Origin: Streptomyces flavofungini
GTDB lineage: Bacteria; Actinomycetota; Actinomycetes; Streptomycetales; Streptomycetaceae
Assembly: GCF_014650815.1 (NCBI RefSeq)
Contig: NZ_BMVR01000009.1
Location: forward strand, 62,001 to 126,000
Direction of reading: 5' to 3'
DNA length: 64,000 nt
Shown here: positions 16,426-24,002 of the stretch, piece after piece
How the letters are laid out: every line of letters starts with the position of its first letter
Numbering within the stretch: the stretch's first letter is position 1
The notes under the pieces: generated by a model
What the model was told of the DNA's origin: nothing
Database searches by the model: none
The model's input: only the letters and a program-made list of their open reading frames with translations
Position numbers and translations under genes: made by a program

Positions 16426-16968
16426 TCAGCGCAGGGCTCGCAGTACCTGCTCTCGCAGGGCCACATCAGCGATGGTGTCCGCAGCGCGCCACGCCGCAGC
16501 TGTGACCTCTTCGGTCTGCAACTCGACCACGTCGGCGACAGTGCGGAAGAGGAAGCGGAAGTCGAAGTGGTGGTGCCCCGGTTCCTCCTTGGCCGGGTTG
16601 GCGGGGATCGGGTGGGCGTCGATGTGGATCGGCAGGCGACTGGCCGGGATGGCCGCGGAGGCAGGGATGCCGGTCTCCTCGGTCAACTCCCTTCGGGCTG
16701 CGGTGAGGAGGTCGGTGTCCTCGGGTTCCAGGTGGCCACCTGGCAGCAGCCAGCGGTTCAGAGCGCGGTGGCGGATGTGGAGGATCCGCCCGTCGGGGTC
16801 GGCCAGGATGGCGCCCGCGGTGACGTGGCCGCGGAATTCCTTGCGTGAGGTGAGGTCGGCCCCGCCGTCGAGGAGTTCGGCGAGCGGTGCGAGGAGGGGT
16901 TTGTCGTCGGGGCGAGCGTTGAGATAGTCGTCGAGCGTGGTCCGGATGTGGGCTGTGGTGATGGGCAT
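16426..16968 (-). CDS. NUDIX hydrolase
   Basis: NUDIX pyrophosphohydrolase of 180 residues. The Nudix box is LLPGGHLEPEDTDLLTAARR followed by ELTEETGI, with the metal-binding REL-EE core. The spacing between the first glycine and RE is the variant common in streptomycete enzymes. A C-terminal extension carries HHHFDFRFLFR. The substrate is not predictable. It lies 12 bases downstream of the SAH-hydrolase-like gene and is almost certainly cotranscribed with it. ATG at 16968 is preceded by GGAGATC from the end of the neighbour. Confidence 0.92.
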   Translation of the reverse strand: MPITTAHIRTTLDDYLNARPDDKPLLAPLAELLDGGADLTSRKEFRGHVTAGAILADPDGRILHIRHRALNRWLLPGGHLEPEDTDLLTAARRELTEETGIPASAAIPASRLPIHIDAHPIPANPAKEEPGHHHFDFRFLFRTVADVVELQTEEVTAAAWRAADTIADVALREQVLRALR

Positions 16969-16980
16969 GGACGAGATCTC

Positions 16981-18105
16981 CTAGCGGTTGAAGTAGTCGA
17001 GCCAGGTGGAGGCGATGGCGGCGCGGTCGGCAGGCGGGAGTTCGTGCAGTCCGGGGTCGAGACCGTCCCGGGCGAGGGCGGTGGAGGCGGCGAGTATCTC
17101 CGCCTGGACGAGGCAGATGAACGGTCCCACGCTGGCGCCGTGCAAAAAGTTGACGGCGTTGCCGCCGTTGAGGAGATAGAAGTAGTGGCCGGTGGTGAGG
17201 TAGCGGGTGACGTGTTCGCCGATGGTGGCGCGCTCGTAGACGGCGGGCAGTCCGGCGAGTTCGAGTTCGTCCTCGCTGCTGGTGACAGTGGCGACGTACG
17301 CCCCGTTGCGCAGCCGGGCGAAGTCCTCGCCCCGCAGTGAGAGCGAGCCGGTGGCGCACAGGACGAGGTCGGCGCTTTCGAGTCCGCCAGCACGGCTTTG
17401 GGCGACGGTGAAGCCTTGTGAGAGCGCCTGCGTGCGGCGCACGGGATCGATGTCGTAAACGGTGACGCGGATGCCCTTGGCGTGCAGCAGACGGGCGATG
17501 GAGCTGCCCAGTTTGCCGAAGCCGATCACGAGAGCGATGCGGCCGTGCAGGATGTCGCCTCGGCCCCGCATCAGAGCCTCGGTGGAGAAGACGACGGACT
17601 GTCCGACGAGGAAGTCTTCGGGGTCCTTGAGCGGGGATCGGGCCACGGAGAGCACGGGGCAGGGGAGTTTTTCGTGGTCGGCGTAGCGGCGGTGGCCGTT
17701 CTCGGTGTCCTCGACGACGCCGAGGATCTGGCCTGAGAAGCGGTCGCACAGGGCGTCGAGTGCGGGGGCGAAGTAGCCGCCGACGTCGAGGAGGACGACT
17801 TGGCGGCCGGCAGCGCGTTCCTCGATGTAGCGCAGCGCCCGGTCGGAGTCGGCGAACAGTTCACGGGTGAGCTTGTCGCAGGCGTATCCGTCGTCTTCGA
17901 CCTGACGTAGCGCCTGGTTGTGCACGGACTTGGGCTTCGGGAGCACAGCGCGCAGCTCGGTGATGGCACCCACCGCACGTACGAAGGCGGGCCGCTCGGG
18001 CAGCAGGTGGGTGATCAGGAATGCTGCGGGGCGCTCGGCCGGGGTGAAGCGGACGGTGATGCGGCTGAAGTAGGCGTCAAGGCGGGCGCGTTCGAAGGTC
18101 TCCAT
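16981..18105 (-). CDS. S-adenosylhomocysteine-hydrolase-like NAD-binding protein
   Basis: This 374-residue protein resembles the AdoHcy hydrolase family. The NAD-binding site is clear: ALVIGFGKLGSSIARLLHAK, then VTVYDIDPVRR, and LVLCATGSLSLRG. The N-terminal domain is shorter and unlike true SAH hydrolases (432 or more residues in bacteria); it has VEDDGYACDKLTRELF and VVLLDVGGYFAP, and YFYLLNGGNAVNF near the C-terminus. A function in SAM/SAH or nucleoside metabolism is possible, but the housekeeping reaction is not assured. The ATG at 18105 follows GAGGAGAGG. It is upstream of, and next to, the NUDIX gene, which suggests action on a nucleotide-like metabolite. Confidence 0.82.
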   Translation of the reverse strand: METFERARLDAYFSRITVRFTPAERPAAFLITHLLPERPAFVRAVGAITELRAVLPKPKSVHNQALRQVEDDGYACDKLTRELFADSDRALRYIEERAAGRQVVLLDVGGYFAPALDALCDRFSGQILGVVEDTENGHRRYADHEKLPCPVLSVARSPLKDPEDFLVGQSVVFSTEALMRGRGDILHGRIALVIGFGKLGSSIARLLHAKGIRVTVYDIDPVRRTQALSQGFTVAQSRAGGLESADLVLCATGSLSLRGEDFARLRNGAYVATVTSSEDELELAGLPAVYERATIGEHVTRYLTTGHYFYLLNGGNAVNFLHGASVGPFICLVQAEILAASTALARDGLDPGLHELPPADRAAIASTWLDYFNR

Positions 18106-18515
18106 AAAGGCCTCTCCTCAGTGGTCGGGACGTACCGGTTCAGGGCATGGCGGAGCATCTCGGGTTCCGTGAGGGTGTCGTCGTCGGGTAGCTCGCACCA
18201 GCCGCCGAAGTACTCGTCAGCGCGGTAAGGGCTCGGAGCGACGAGCCATGAGCCGTACGAGAGCAGTCGTACGGGAAGGCCCTGCCAACTGCCCGTCGTG
18301 CCCGAAGGGATGGCGAAGTACAGGCGCGAGCTGGGCCGGTCGTGGAGCACCGGACCAATGGACTGACCGGTTGTTCGCAGCATGGCCAGGGACAGGAACC
18401 CGGGCTGCGCATGCACGCGGAGGAGATCCCAACCGTTGCCGGCCGCCAGCAGATGCAGGCCGGGCAGGTCGTCGATGAGTGGAGCCCTGCGCAGGGCCTC
18501 ACGGACGTGCATCAC
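18015..18515 (-). CDS. Unknown protein with a primase/polymerase-associated-like domain
   Basis: The 166-residue product has the pattern NGWDLLRVHAQPGFLSLAML, GPVLHDRPSSRLYFAIP and SYGSWLVAPSP. This is similar to the small domain annotated near bifunctional DNA primase/polymerases in streptomycetes, and resembles the product at 30300-30773. The last ~30 residues overlap the start of the SAH-hydrolase-like gene by 91 bases and are low-complexity Ser/Pro/Ala, so a frameshift or stop loss near the end is possible. The start is ATG at 18515 or 18512. It overlaps the upstream gene by 17 bases, so the four minus-strand genes form one unit. Confidence 0.65.
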   Translation of the reverse strand: MMHVREALRRAPLIDDLPGLHLLAAGNGWDLLRVHAQPGFLSLAMLRTTGQSIGPVLHDRPSSRLYFAIPSGTTGSWQGLPVRLLSYGSWLVAPSPYRADEYFGGWCELPDDDTLTEPEMLRHALNRYVPTTEERPLWRPSNAPALTPTSAASPSASPRPSAPQHS

Positions 18516-18972
18516 GCACCGCCCTCCACTTGCCCGGCGGGCCCGCAGGCGTGCGCATCCGCCTCACCTGCGGAGGCCGGACCACCATCAGACGTACGTC
18601 AAGGCCGATCAGCTGCCGCACGCGCGCCGCAGCAACGCGCCTCGGCCCGAGGTGGCTGCGGGCCGGTATGACGAGTCCGTATGTATCCGGCAGGGCGAGC
18701 ACGTCGAGTACGCCGGTGAAGGCCGCCGAGCCGATGTCGCGGTCCGTGACGTCGGCGTCGGTGAATACGCCGCACAAGGTGAGTTCGTGCTGGCTGCAGT
18801 ACAGAGCCAGCGACTCGGCCAGAGCCAGGCGGCGAGTCGGTCTGTCCCGGCCATGCTTCAAGTAGCCGTAGACGTAAGGCCCGAAGGCCGGTCGGCGTTC
18901 CGTGAGCGGTTCGAATGACATGTCAGCAGCGTCGCGGGGGTCGAACGGCTTTGAAATGACCGCCTGTTGCAC
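18499..18972 (-). CDS. Resolvase-fold-like protein of unknown function
   Basis: The 157-residue product includes YVYGYLKHGRDRP, LAESLALYCSQHELTLCGVF and DVLALPDTYGLVIPARSHLG. This order of strands resembles the N-terminal domain of serine resolvases (YGYxRV, then D and a central acidic loop), but the catalytic serine after the first strand is not present and no HTH follows. It could be a degenerate recombinase fold reused for another role. The GTG start at 18972 sits close to the divergent HTH-TPR gene; ATG at 18921 is an alternative without a ribosome site. It is first in the minus-strand unit that ends with NUDIX. Confidence 0.62.
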   Translation of the reverse strand: MQQAVISKPFDPRDAADMSFEPLTERRPAFGPYVYGYLKHGRDRPTRRLALAESLALYCSQHELTLCGVFTDADVTDRDIGSAAFTGVLDVLALPDTYGLVIPARSHLGPRRVAAARVRQLIGLDVRLMVVRPPQVRRMRTPAGPPGKWRAVRDARP

Positions 18973-19041
18973 TTCCGTTGCACTTTCCGCTCCGGCTGGT
19001 CACTGTGCGTGTTTCCATACGTTGTGGAGGGAGGCAGACCC

Positions 19042-20088
19042 GTGGTCGACGTGCAGCGGTGGACCGGCCGAGAGGCGAGCGCCCTGCGTGCCGCGCTGCG
19101 CATGAGCATGCGGGCCTTCGCCGAACACCTGGGGGTCGCCCTGCGCACCGTGGCCAAATGGGAGGACCTGGGCGAGGCCACCCAACCACGCCCGGACACT
19201 CAGGCGATCCTGGACACCGCCCTGGCCCGCGCGGGCGCGCACGCGCAGGCCCGCTTCGAGCGACTGGTCTCCGGCGAAAGCCAGGTCGGCGTGCCGACAG
19301 CGGACTACGAGTCATGGACCGAAGACATCGACCGCGCAATAGTCTGCCTCAGTCGCCAGAACTTCACCTTCGCCTCCAGTCTGCTCAACCGTTGGCTCGG
19401 GTCTCGCACCCCGAGGGGCCTCGACTTCAAAGGGCAGTACCTGTACGGGCGTTCGCTCGCCCTCCTGGGTGACCTGCAACGCGATCAGGGCGTGATCCTC
19501 GGCCCGCTCTCGGCCAGGCAGTCGTACGCCACCGCACGTGCGCTGTTCATGGAACTCGACATCCCGCGCCGAGTCGCACAGATCGAGCTGTCCCTGGCCG
19601 TCGTCGATGAGATGGCCGGACGGCTCGATCACTCCGCCCGCCAGTACGCACGGCTGGCATTGGACGGACGCCTCAGCTGGCGAGACAGGGCCCGTGCCCG
19701 CCTCTGGGTCGGCACCGCCCTGAGCAAGGAGGGCAACAACGAATACGCCACAACGGTCATGGCGACCGCCACCCGCGAGTTCGAGGAACTCGGCGAGCCC
19801 GAGGACTGGTCGGTCGCCCACCAGAAGCTCGCCCTCGCCCACCGCGGCGTCGGCGACCTGACCCGGGCCTCGCACTGCATCGACATCGCCCGGCAGAGCG
19901 GTACCGTCGATTCCCCGATGCAACGCGTGCGCCTGGACACCGCGCACGGGCACATTCTTCTGTCCGACCCGGCCACCCGGAATGATGGGCTTTCGGTCCT
20001 CGATCAAGCAGCACAGGTGGCGCAGCAGTACGGCCTGAGCCATCAGCTGCGCAGCATCGAGGGCATCCGAGAGGGCCAGCAAGGATGA
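19042..20088 (+). CDS. HTH regulator with TPR-like repeats
   Basis: This 348-residue regulator has an N-terminal Cro/C1 HTH, ALRAALRMSMRAFAEHLGVA then LRTVAKWED (about residues 12-42). A long helical part with TPR-like pairs follows, including LDIPRRVAQIELSLAVVDEM and AHQKLALAHRGVGDLTRASH. Such HTH-TPR proteins often sense peptides or partner proteins. The GTG at 19042 has GGAGGGAGG seven bases upstream. It diverges from the four-gene minus-strand unit and overlaps the YdcF-like gene by ATGA. It probably controls both flanks. Confidence 0.88.
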   Translation: MVDVQRWTGREASALRAALRMSMRAFAEHLGVALRTVAKWEDLGEATQPRPDTQAILDTALARAGAHAQARFERLVSGESQVGVPTADYESWTEDIDRAIVCLSRQNFTFASSLLNRWLGSRTPRGLDFKGQYLYGRSLALLGDLQRDQGVILGPLSARQSYATARALFMELDIPRRVAQIELSLAVVDEMAGRLDHSARQYARLALDGRLSWRDRARARLWVGTALSKEGNNEYATTVMATATREFEELGEPEDWSVAHQKLALAHRGVGDLTRASHCIDIARQSGTVDSPMQRVRLDTAHGHILLSDPATRNDGLSVLDQAAQVAQQYGLSHQLRSIEGIREGQQG

Positions 20089-20774
20089 GTCAGGGAGTCG
20101 CAGTGCCGGACCGTGAGCAGCGCACCATCACCGACGAGCAGTTCCATGACGCCGAACTCATCTGGGACTACCACCAGATGGGCCACGTTCCGCGCCCCTG
20201 CTCGGCGGCGATCGGATTGGGCAGCCACGACCTCGGCGTGGCCACCGCCGCCGTGGACCTCTACAGGGCCGGACTCTTCCCAATCCTGGTCTTCAGCGGC
20301 GGCAACAGTCCCACCACCCGCGCCCGCTTCCCGCGAGGCGAGGCGGTGCACTACCGCGAGCATGCCCTGTCCCTCGGCGTACCGGACGAAGCGATCCTGG
20401 TCGAGGCGAACGCCGGAAACACCGGCCAGAACATCACGTACTCCCGCGACCTGCTCCGGCAGGCCGGGATCGAGGTCGACTCCCTGATGCTGATCTCCAA
20501 GCCGTACATGGAACGCCGCTCGTACGCGACCTGCCGCAAGCTGTGGCCCGAGGCCGAGGTCATCTGCGCCTCCGAGCCGCTCTCGCTGGGCGCCTACATC
20601 AAGTCGATCGGCGACGAGAAGCTCGTCGTGGACATGCTTGTCGGCGACCTGCAGCGGGTCATGGAGTACCCCAGGCTCGGCTTCGCCGTCGAGCAGGACG
20701 TACCGCAGGACGTCCACGCCGCGTACGAACGCCTCCTGCGCGCGGGCTTCGACAGCCGCCTGATCAGCACCTGA
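20085..20774 (+). CDS. YdcF/DUF218-family protein
   Basis: This is a 229-residue soluble protein with the DUF218 core: SAAIGLGSHDLGVATAAVDL, ILVFSGGNSPT, RGEAVHYREHAL, ILVEANAGNTGQNI and MLISKPYMERRSY. E. coli YdcF of this family binds S-adenosylmethionine, while other members are vancomycin-resistance SanA-like membrane proteins. No membrane helix is seen here, so the YdcF type fits. It starts in the stop of the HTH-TPR gene (ATGA). An SAH-hydrolase-like and a NUDIX gene next door strengthen a link to nucleotide or SAM-derived metabolites. Confidence 0.88.
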   Translation: MSQGVAVPDREQRTITDEQFHDAELIWDYHQMGHVPRPCSAAIGLGSHDLGVATAAVDLYRAGLFPILVFSGGNSPTTRARFPRGEAVHYREHALSLGVPDEAILVEANAGNTGQNITYSRDLLRQAGIEVDSLMLISKPYMERRSYATCRKLWPEAEVICASEPLSLGAYIKSIGDEKLVVDMLVGDLQRVMEYPRLGFAVEQDVPQDVHAAYERLLRAGFDSRLIST

Positions 20775-20850
20775 CCTCGCGACGCCCAGGGCCCGAGCCC
20801 GTCGCCCCGGACAGCCATCGTCGGCCTGGGGCGACTTCGGGCAAACAAAG

Positions 20851-20877
20851 AACCCCCGGGTCCATGACCTGGGGGTT
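20851..20877 (-). terminator. Terminator after the tRNA-Gly gene
   Basis: AACCCCC (20851-20857) pairs with GGGGGTT (20871-20877), with inner GGT/ACC pairing. It lies directly downstream of the minus-strand tRNA and can also stop the convergent YdcF transcript. Confidence 0.8.
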
Positions 20878-20884
20878 CGAGAAG

Positions 20885-20955
20885 AGCGGGTGACGAGAAT
20901 CGAACTCGCACTCTCAGCTTGGGAAGCTGATGTTCTACCACTAAACTACACCCGC
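20885..20955 (-). tRNA. tRNA-Gly (anticodon CCC)
   Basis: This is a 71-base cloverleaf on the minus strand. Acceptor GCGGGTG pairs with CACCCGC, the D arm contains TAGTTTAGTGGTAGAA, the anticodon stem-loop is TCAGC-TTCCCAA-GCTGA (anticodon CCC), and the T arm is GCGAG-TTCGATT-CTCGT. No CCA is encoded. It lies at the right edge of the accessory stretch, with its 3' end facing that stretch, which is where tRNA-targeted elements insert. Confidence 0.95.
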
Positions 20956-21336
20956 GCGACGCTCCCGGTTGAACCGGTTTCGTAGCTTCGCACACTCTAC
21001 CCCATCTCAAGCCCCGGGCGCCGCCGCGCCAAGGCCCCGCTGCGCTGCGTGGGCCCTGCGTGACTGCGGGCGAAGGGAGTTGGGGCGTACGGTGGGGGCC
21101 GCCTCGGAGGGACTCGGGGGTGCCCGGGGTGGTGGCCGAGGGGTCGGCCGGAGGGTGCCGTGGGGGTTCTGTGAGGGCGTCGTGCGGGGGTCCGGATGAG
21201 ACGGAGTGCCGCCTGGAGTGACGTCCCTTTCATCCCGTAATGTGGCTTTCGCCGTCGGCCGGAAGGCCGGAAACGGCCTCCGTTCATGGGTGGACGGCAC
21301 TTGCAAACGGCTCTGGGGAAGGGACTCGAGGACTTG
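20956..21336. other. Intergenic region upstream of tRNA-Gly and the small zinc-ribbon gene
   Basis: No supported gene was found. The left end should hold the tRNA promoter (read leftward). The stretch 21060-21200 is purine-rich on the plus strand (many GGGG runs) and the right part leads into the zinc-ribbon gene. I see no repeat or strong hairpin. Confidence 0.4.
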
Positions 21337-21495
21337 ATGGAGCGCACCGTCGTCCGTTGTGCCGAAGGGCACGTGTTCAGCACCGCTTCGTTCCCGATGC
21401 AGCAGGCCGACCGGCTCGGTCCCGGTCGGCTGATCCGATGTCCCCGCTGTGCCCGGCTCCGGCACGCGGTACCGGTCGAGCTGCAGAAGCGGTAG
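21337..21495 (+). CDS. Small zinc-ribbon-like protein (52 aa)
   Basis: This short, basic protein, MERTVVRCAEGHVFSTASFP onward, has one Cys-x3-His (CAEGH) and one Cys-x2-Cys (CPRC) pair, a likely zinc ribbon. The ATG at 21337 is preceded by CGAGGACTTG. Similar small proteins sit near dcd in streptomycetes, which argues that it is real. Its role is unknown; nucleic-acid or protein binding are both possible. Confidence 0.75.
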   Translation: MERTVVRCAEGHVFSTASFPMQQADRLGPGRLIRCPRCARLRHAVPVELQKR

Positions 21496-21596
21496 GGGAG
21501 GGAAGCGGTACCGGGGCGCGGCCTGCGGTCTCGTCCCCGAGGCGCGCGGGGCTGTCCGATTGGGGCGGTCCCGCGCGCTCTGCGTATCCTCGGTGC

Positions 21597-22172
21597 GTGC
21601 TTCTCTCAGACAAGGACATCCGGGCCGAGATCGACGCCGGGCGGGTCCGGATCGATCCTTACGACGAATCCATGGTGCAGCCGTCCAGCATCGACGTGCG
21701 CCTCGACCGCTTCTTCCGGGTGTTCGAGAATCACCGCTACCCGCATATCGACCCCTCCGTCGAGCAGGCGGATCTGACCCGGCTCGTCGAGCCCGAGGGC
21801 GACGAGCCGTTCATCCTGCACCCCGGGGAGTTCGTGCTCGCCTCCACGTACGAGGTCATCACGCTCCCCGACGACCTGGCGTCCCGCCTGGAGGGCAAGT
21901 CCAGCCTCGGGCGGCTCGGGCTCGTCACCCACTCCACCGCCGGGTTCATCGACCCGGGCTTCAGCGGTCACGTGACCCTGGAGCTGTCCAACCTCGCCAC
22001 GCTGCCCATCAAGCTGTGGCCGGGCATGAAGATCGGGCAGCTCTGCATGTTCCGGCTGACCTCCGCCGCCGAGGCCCCCTACGGGTCCGAGCGCTACGGG
22101 TCCCGCTACCAGAACCAGCGCGGCCCCACCGCCTCCCGTTCCTTCCTCAACTTCCATCGAACCCAGGTGTGA
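21597..22172 (+). CDS. dcd: dCTP deaminase
   Basis: Converts dCTP to dUTP and ammonia in thymidylate supply. The 191 residues are the normal length. The GTG start gives MLLSDKDIRAEIDAGRVRID. Conserved parts: MVQPSSIDVRLD, the LEGKSSLGRLGL-to-TAGFIDPGFSG active-site region with the catalytic Glu in HVTLELSN, and MKIGQLCMF. It is followed eight bases later by a phosphoribosyltransferase gene, so the two may form a nucleotide-salvage unit. Confidence 0.97.
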   Translation: MLLSDKDIRAEIDAGRVRIDPYDESMVQPSSIDVRLDRFFRVFENHRYPHIDPSVEQADLTRLVEPEGDEPFILHPGEFVLASTYEVITLPDDLASRLEGKSSLGRLGLVTHSTAGFIDPGFSGHVTLELSNLATLPIKLWPGMKIGQLCMFRLTSAAEAPYGSERYGSRYQNQRGPTASRSFLNFHRTQV

Positions 22173-22180
22173 GCCCTTCC

Positions 22181-22678
22181 ATGAGCGACGTGCGCGAGAA
22201 CCTTACGTACGAGAAGTTCGGCACTGCCGTGCGCGAGCTGGCGCAGACCATCGCCGACGACGGGTACGAGCCCGACATCGTGCTGAGCATCGCCCGCGGC
22301 GGCGTCTTCGTCGCCGGTGGGCTCGCGTACGCCCTCGACTGCAAGAACATCCACCTGGTGAATGTCGAGTTCTACACGGGGGTGGGGACCACGTTGGAAA
22401 TGCCGGTGATGCTCGCTCCCGTTCCCAACGCCATCGACTTCTCCGACAAGAAGGTGCTCATCACCGACGACGTCGCCGACACCGGGAAGACGCTGAAGCT
22501 CGTCCACGACTTCTGCCTCGACACCGTCGCCGAGGTGCGCTCCGCCGTCGTCTATGAGAAGTCCCACTCGCTCGTGAAGTGCGAGTACGTGTGGAAGCGC
22601 ACCGACGAGTGGATCAATTTCCCGTGGAGTGTCGAGCCGCCGGTCGTGCGGCGGCAGGGGCAGGTCCTCGACGCCTGA
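22181..22678 (+). CDS. Phosphoribosyltransferase (purine-salvage-like)
   Basis: Type I PRTase of 165 residues. The PRPP-binding motif is KKVLITDDVADTGKTL, with the hood and loop segments DIVLSIARGGVFVAGGLAYA and YTGVG. The sequence is closest in style to the xanthine/hypoxanthine PRTases found next to dcd in actinomycetes. The base specificity cannot be settled by eye. The ATG at 22181 lies just after dcd, without a strong ribosome site, so translational coupling is likely. A 13-bp tandem repeat and a strong terminator follow. Confidence 0.9.
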   Translation: MSDVRENLTYEKFGTAVRELAQTIADDGYEPDIVLSIARGGVFVAGGLAYALDCKNIHLVNVEFYTGVGTTLEMPVMLAPVPNAIDFSDKKVLITDDVADTGKTLKLVHDFCLDTVAEVRSAVVYEKSHSLVKCEYVWKRTDEWINFPWSVEPPVVRRQGQVLDA

Positions 22679-22711
22679 GAGCAGTAATCGAGAGCAGTAA
22701 TCGAGAGCAGT
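22677..22711. repeat. 13-bp tandem repeat after the phosphoribosyltransferase gene
   Basis: GAGAGCAGTAATC occurs twice in full and once in part, starting within the stop codon region of the gene and ending at the terminator stem. Confidence 0.9.
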
Positions 22712-22712
22712 G

Positions 22713-22751
22713 AGAAGGGCCCCGGTGAGCTGTGCTCGCCGGGGCCCTTCT
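22713..22751. terminator. Strong bidirectional terminator
   Basis: AGAAGGGCCCCGG (22713-22725) pairs perfectly with CCGGGGCCCTTCT (22739-22751); the loop can add GAGC/GCTC. It lies between the convergent phosphoribosyltransferase and Yip1-like genes. Confidence 0.93.
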
Positions 22752-22781
22752 GCGCGTACGGGACGCTCGCGCGCCCGCGCG

Positions 22782-23876
22782 TCAGAACGTACCGAGCTTG
22801 ATGATCGACAGGATCGCGAGCAGCTGGATCGCCGACGCGCCCAGCGCCCGCGGCCACGGCAGGTCGTGGGACTTGCTCACCATGAGGGTGAGCAGCGCGC
22901 CCGCGGCGAGCCAGGTGGCCCAGCCGAGGAGCTGGACGAAGCCGTTGCCGCCGCCGAGGAACAGGGCGACGATGACGCGCGGGGCGTCCGTGATCGCCAT
23001 GATCAGCATGGAGAGGCCGACCGTGGGCTGCCAGGCGCCGTCGCCGCCGAACTGGCGGGCCAGGGAGTGCGTGACGATGCCGAGGATGAAGGCGCTGAGG
23101 GAGATCGCCACGCCGGTCGTGATGACGTAGGGGATCGCCGTGGACAGCGTGGCGTTCAGTACGTCCTCGCGGGCCTCGTCGAAGCCGAAGACGGCGAGCA
23201 GGCCGTAGAGGAACGTGACGATGACGGCCGGGGCCCACATCGCGTAATCCCGCATCTGGAGGAACGTCGGGACCGGGCGGAACACGATGCCGCGCAGCAG
23301 GTCCTTCCAGGGGAGCTTCGGGCCGATGGGGCCGGGCGGGGCCTGGCCGGCGCGGTAGCTGTTGCCGTCGTTGTACGGGTCCGCGCCGTACGGGTCCTCG
23401 CCGAGGGAGAAGGCCTGGGTGTGCCCGGCGTTGTTGGCGGCGTACGGGTCGTGGCCGCCGCCGTGTCCGCCCTGGCCACCGTGCCCGCCCTGGCCGCCGA
23501 AGTACTCCGGCTCGCCCTGGCCGCCCGGCGGCTGCGGCCACTGCTGGGCGCCGCCGTGGTGCTGGCCGCCGCCCTGAGGGCCGCCGTGCTGCGGGCCACC
23601 CCCGTGGGGTCCGCCGCGCTGCCCGCCGCCGTACTGGCCGGGGCCCGGGCCGCCGTACGGCTGCGGGGCCGGGCGGCCGCCGCCGGGCGCGGGCGGGTAC
23701 CCGTACGACGGCTGGCCGCCCTGGGGGGCCTGCTGTCCGTACGGGTCCTGCCGCGGTCCTTGGTGCGGCCCCGGGTGACCGCCCTGACCGGGGTGCCCGC
23801 CTTGGGGCGGTCCCTGTCGGGGTCCTTGCTGTGCGCGGTTGTCCCGGCCGCCGCGTCCGCTCCTGAATCCAGCCAC
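22782..23876 (-). CDS. Yip1-domain membrane protein with a Gly/Gln/Pro-rich N-terminus
   Basis: The 364-residue protein has two parts. Residues ~1-165 are disordered and rich in Gly, Pro, Gln, His and Tyr. Residues ~185-364 are a Yip1-type membrane domain: LPWKDLLRGIVFRPVPTFLQ, then five hydrophobic helices including APAVIVTFLYGLLAVFGF, VITTGVAISLSAFILGIVTH and ALGASAIQLLAILSIIKLG. Yip1 relatives in actinobacteria have no assigned reaction. The start is GTG at 23876 with a weak AGGTACG. It lies downstream of the FG-GAP genes but is separated from them by a hairpin. Confidence 0.85.
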   Translation of the reverse strand: MAGFRSGRGGRDNRAQQGPRQGPPQGGHPGQGGHPGPHQGPRQDPYGQQAPQGGQPSYGYPPAPGGGRPAPQPYGGPGPGQYGGGQRGGPHGGGPQHGGPQGGGQHHGGAQQWPQPPGGQGEPEYFGGQGGHGGQGGHGGGHDPYAANNAGHTQAFSLGEDPYGADPYNDGNSYRAGQAPPGPIGPKLPWKDLLRGIVFRPVPTFLQMRDYAMWAPAVIVTFLYGLLAVFGFDEAREDVLNATLSTAIPYVITTGVAISLSAFILGIVTHSLARQFGGDGAWQPTVGLSMLIMAITDAPRVIVALFLGGGNGFVQLLGWATWLAAGALLTLMVSKSHDLPWPRALGASAIQLLAILSIIKLGTF

Positions 23877-23938
23877 GGAATCGAACGTACCTGGTCTGGC
23901 GGGGTGCGGTCGTCCGTCCTGTGGAGGAGAGCGCGTTT

Positions 23939-23997
23939 GCGGCTGACCTGTGACAACCCCTAGGGGGACCCTGAGGGGATTGCCCCAGGTCAGCCGC
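23939..23997 (-). terminator. Hairpin between the FG-GAP gene and the Yip1-like gene
   Basis: GCGGCTGACCTG (23939-23950) and CAGGTCAGCCGC (23986-23997) form a perfect 12-base stem; the loop contains CCCCTAGGGG. It follows the stop of the first FG-GAP gene and should end its transcript. Confidence 0.82.
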
Positions 23998-24002
23998 GGG
24001 GG

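Noticed and set aside
16319..20955. Direct repeat of the tRNA-Gly 3' end marking an integrated element
   Set aside because: The tRNA-like remnant differs clearly from the tRNA-Gly 3' end, and no other copy of that end was seen in the window.
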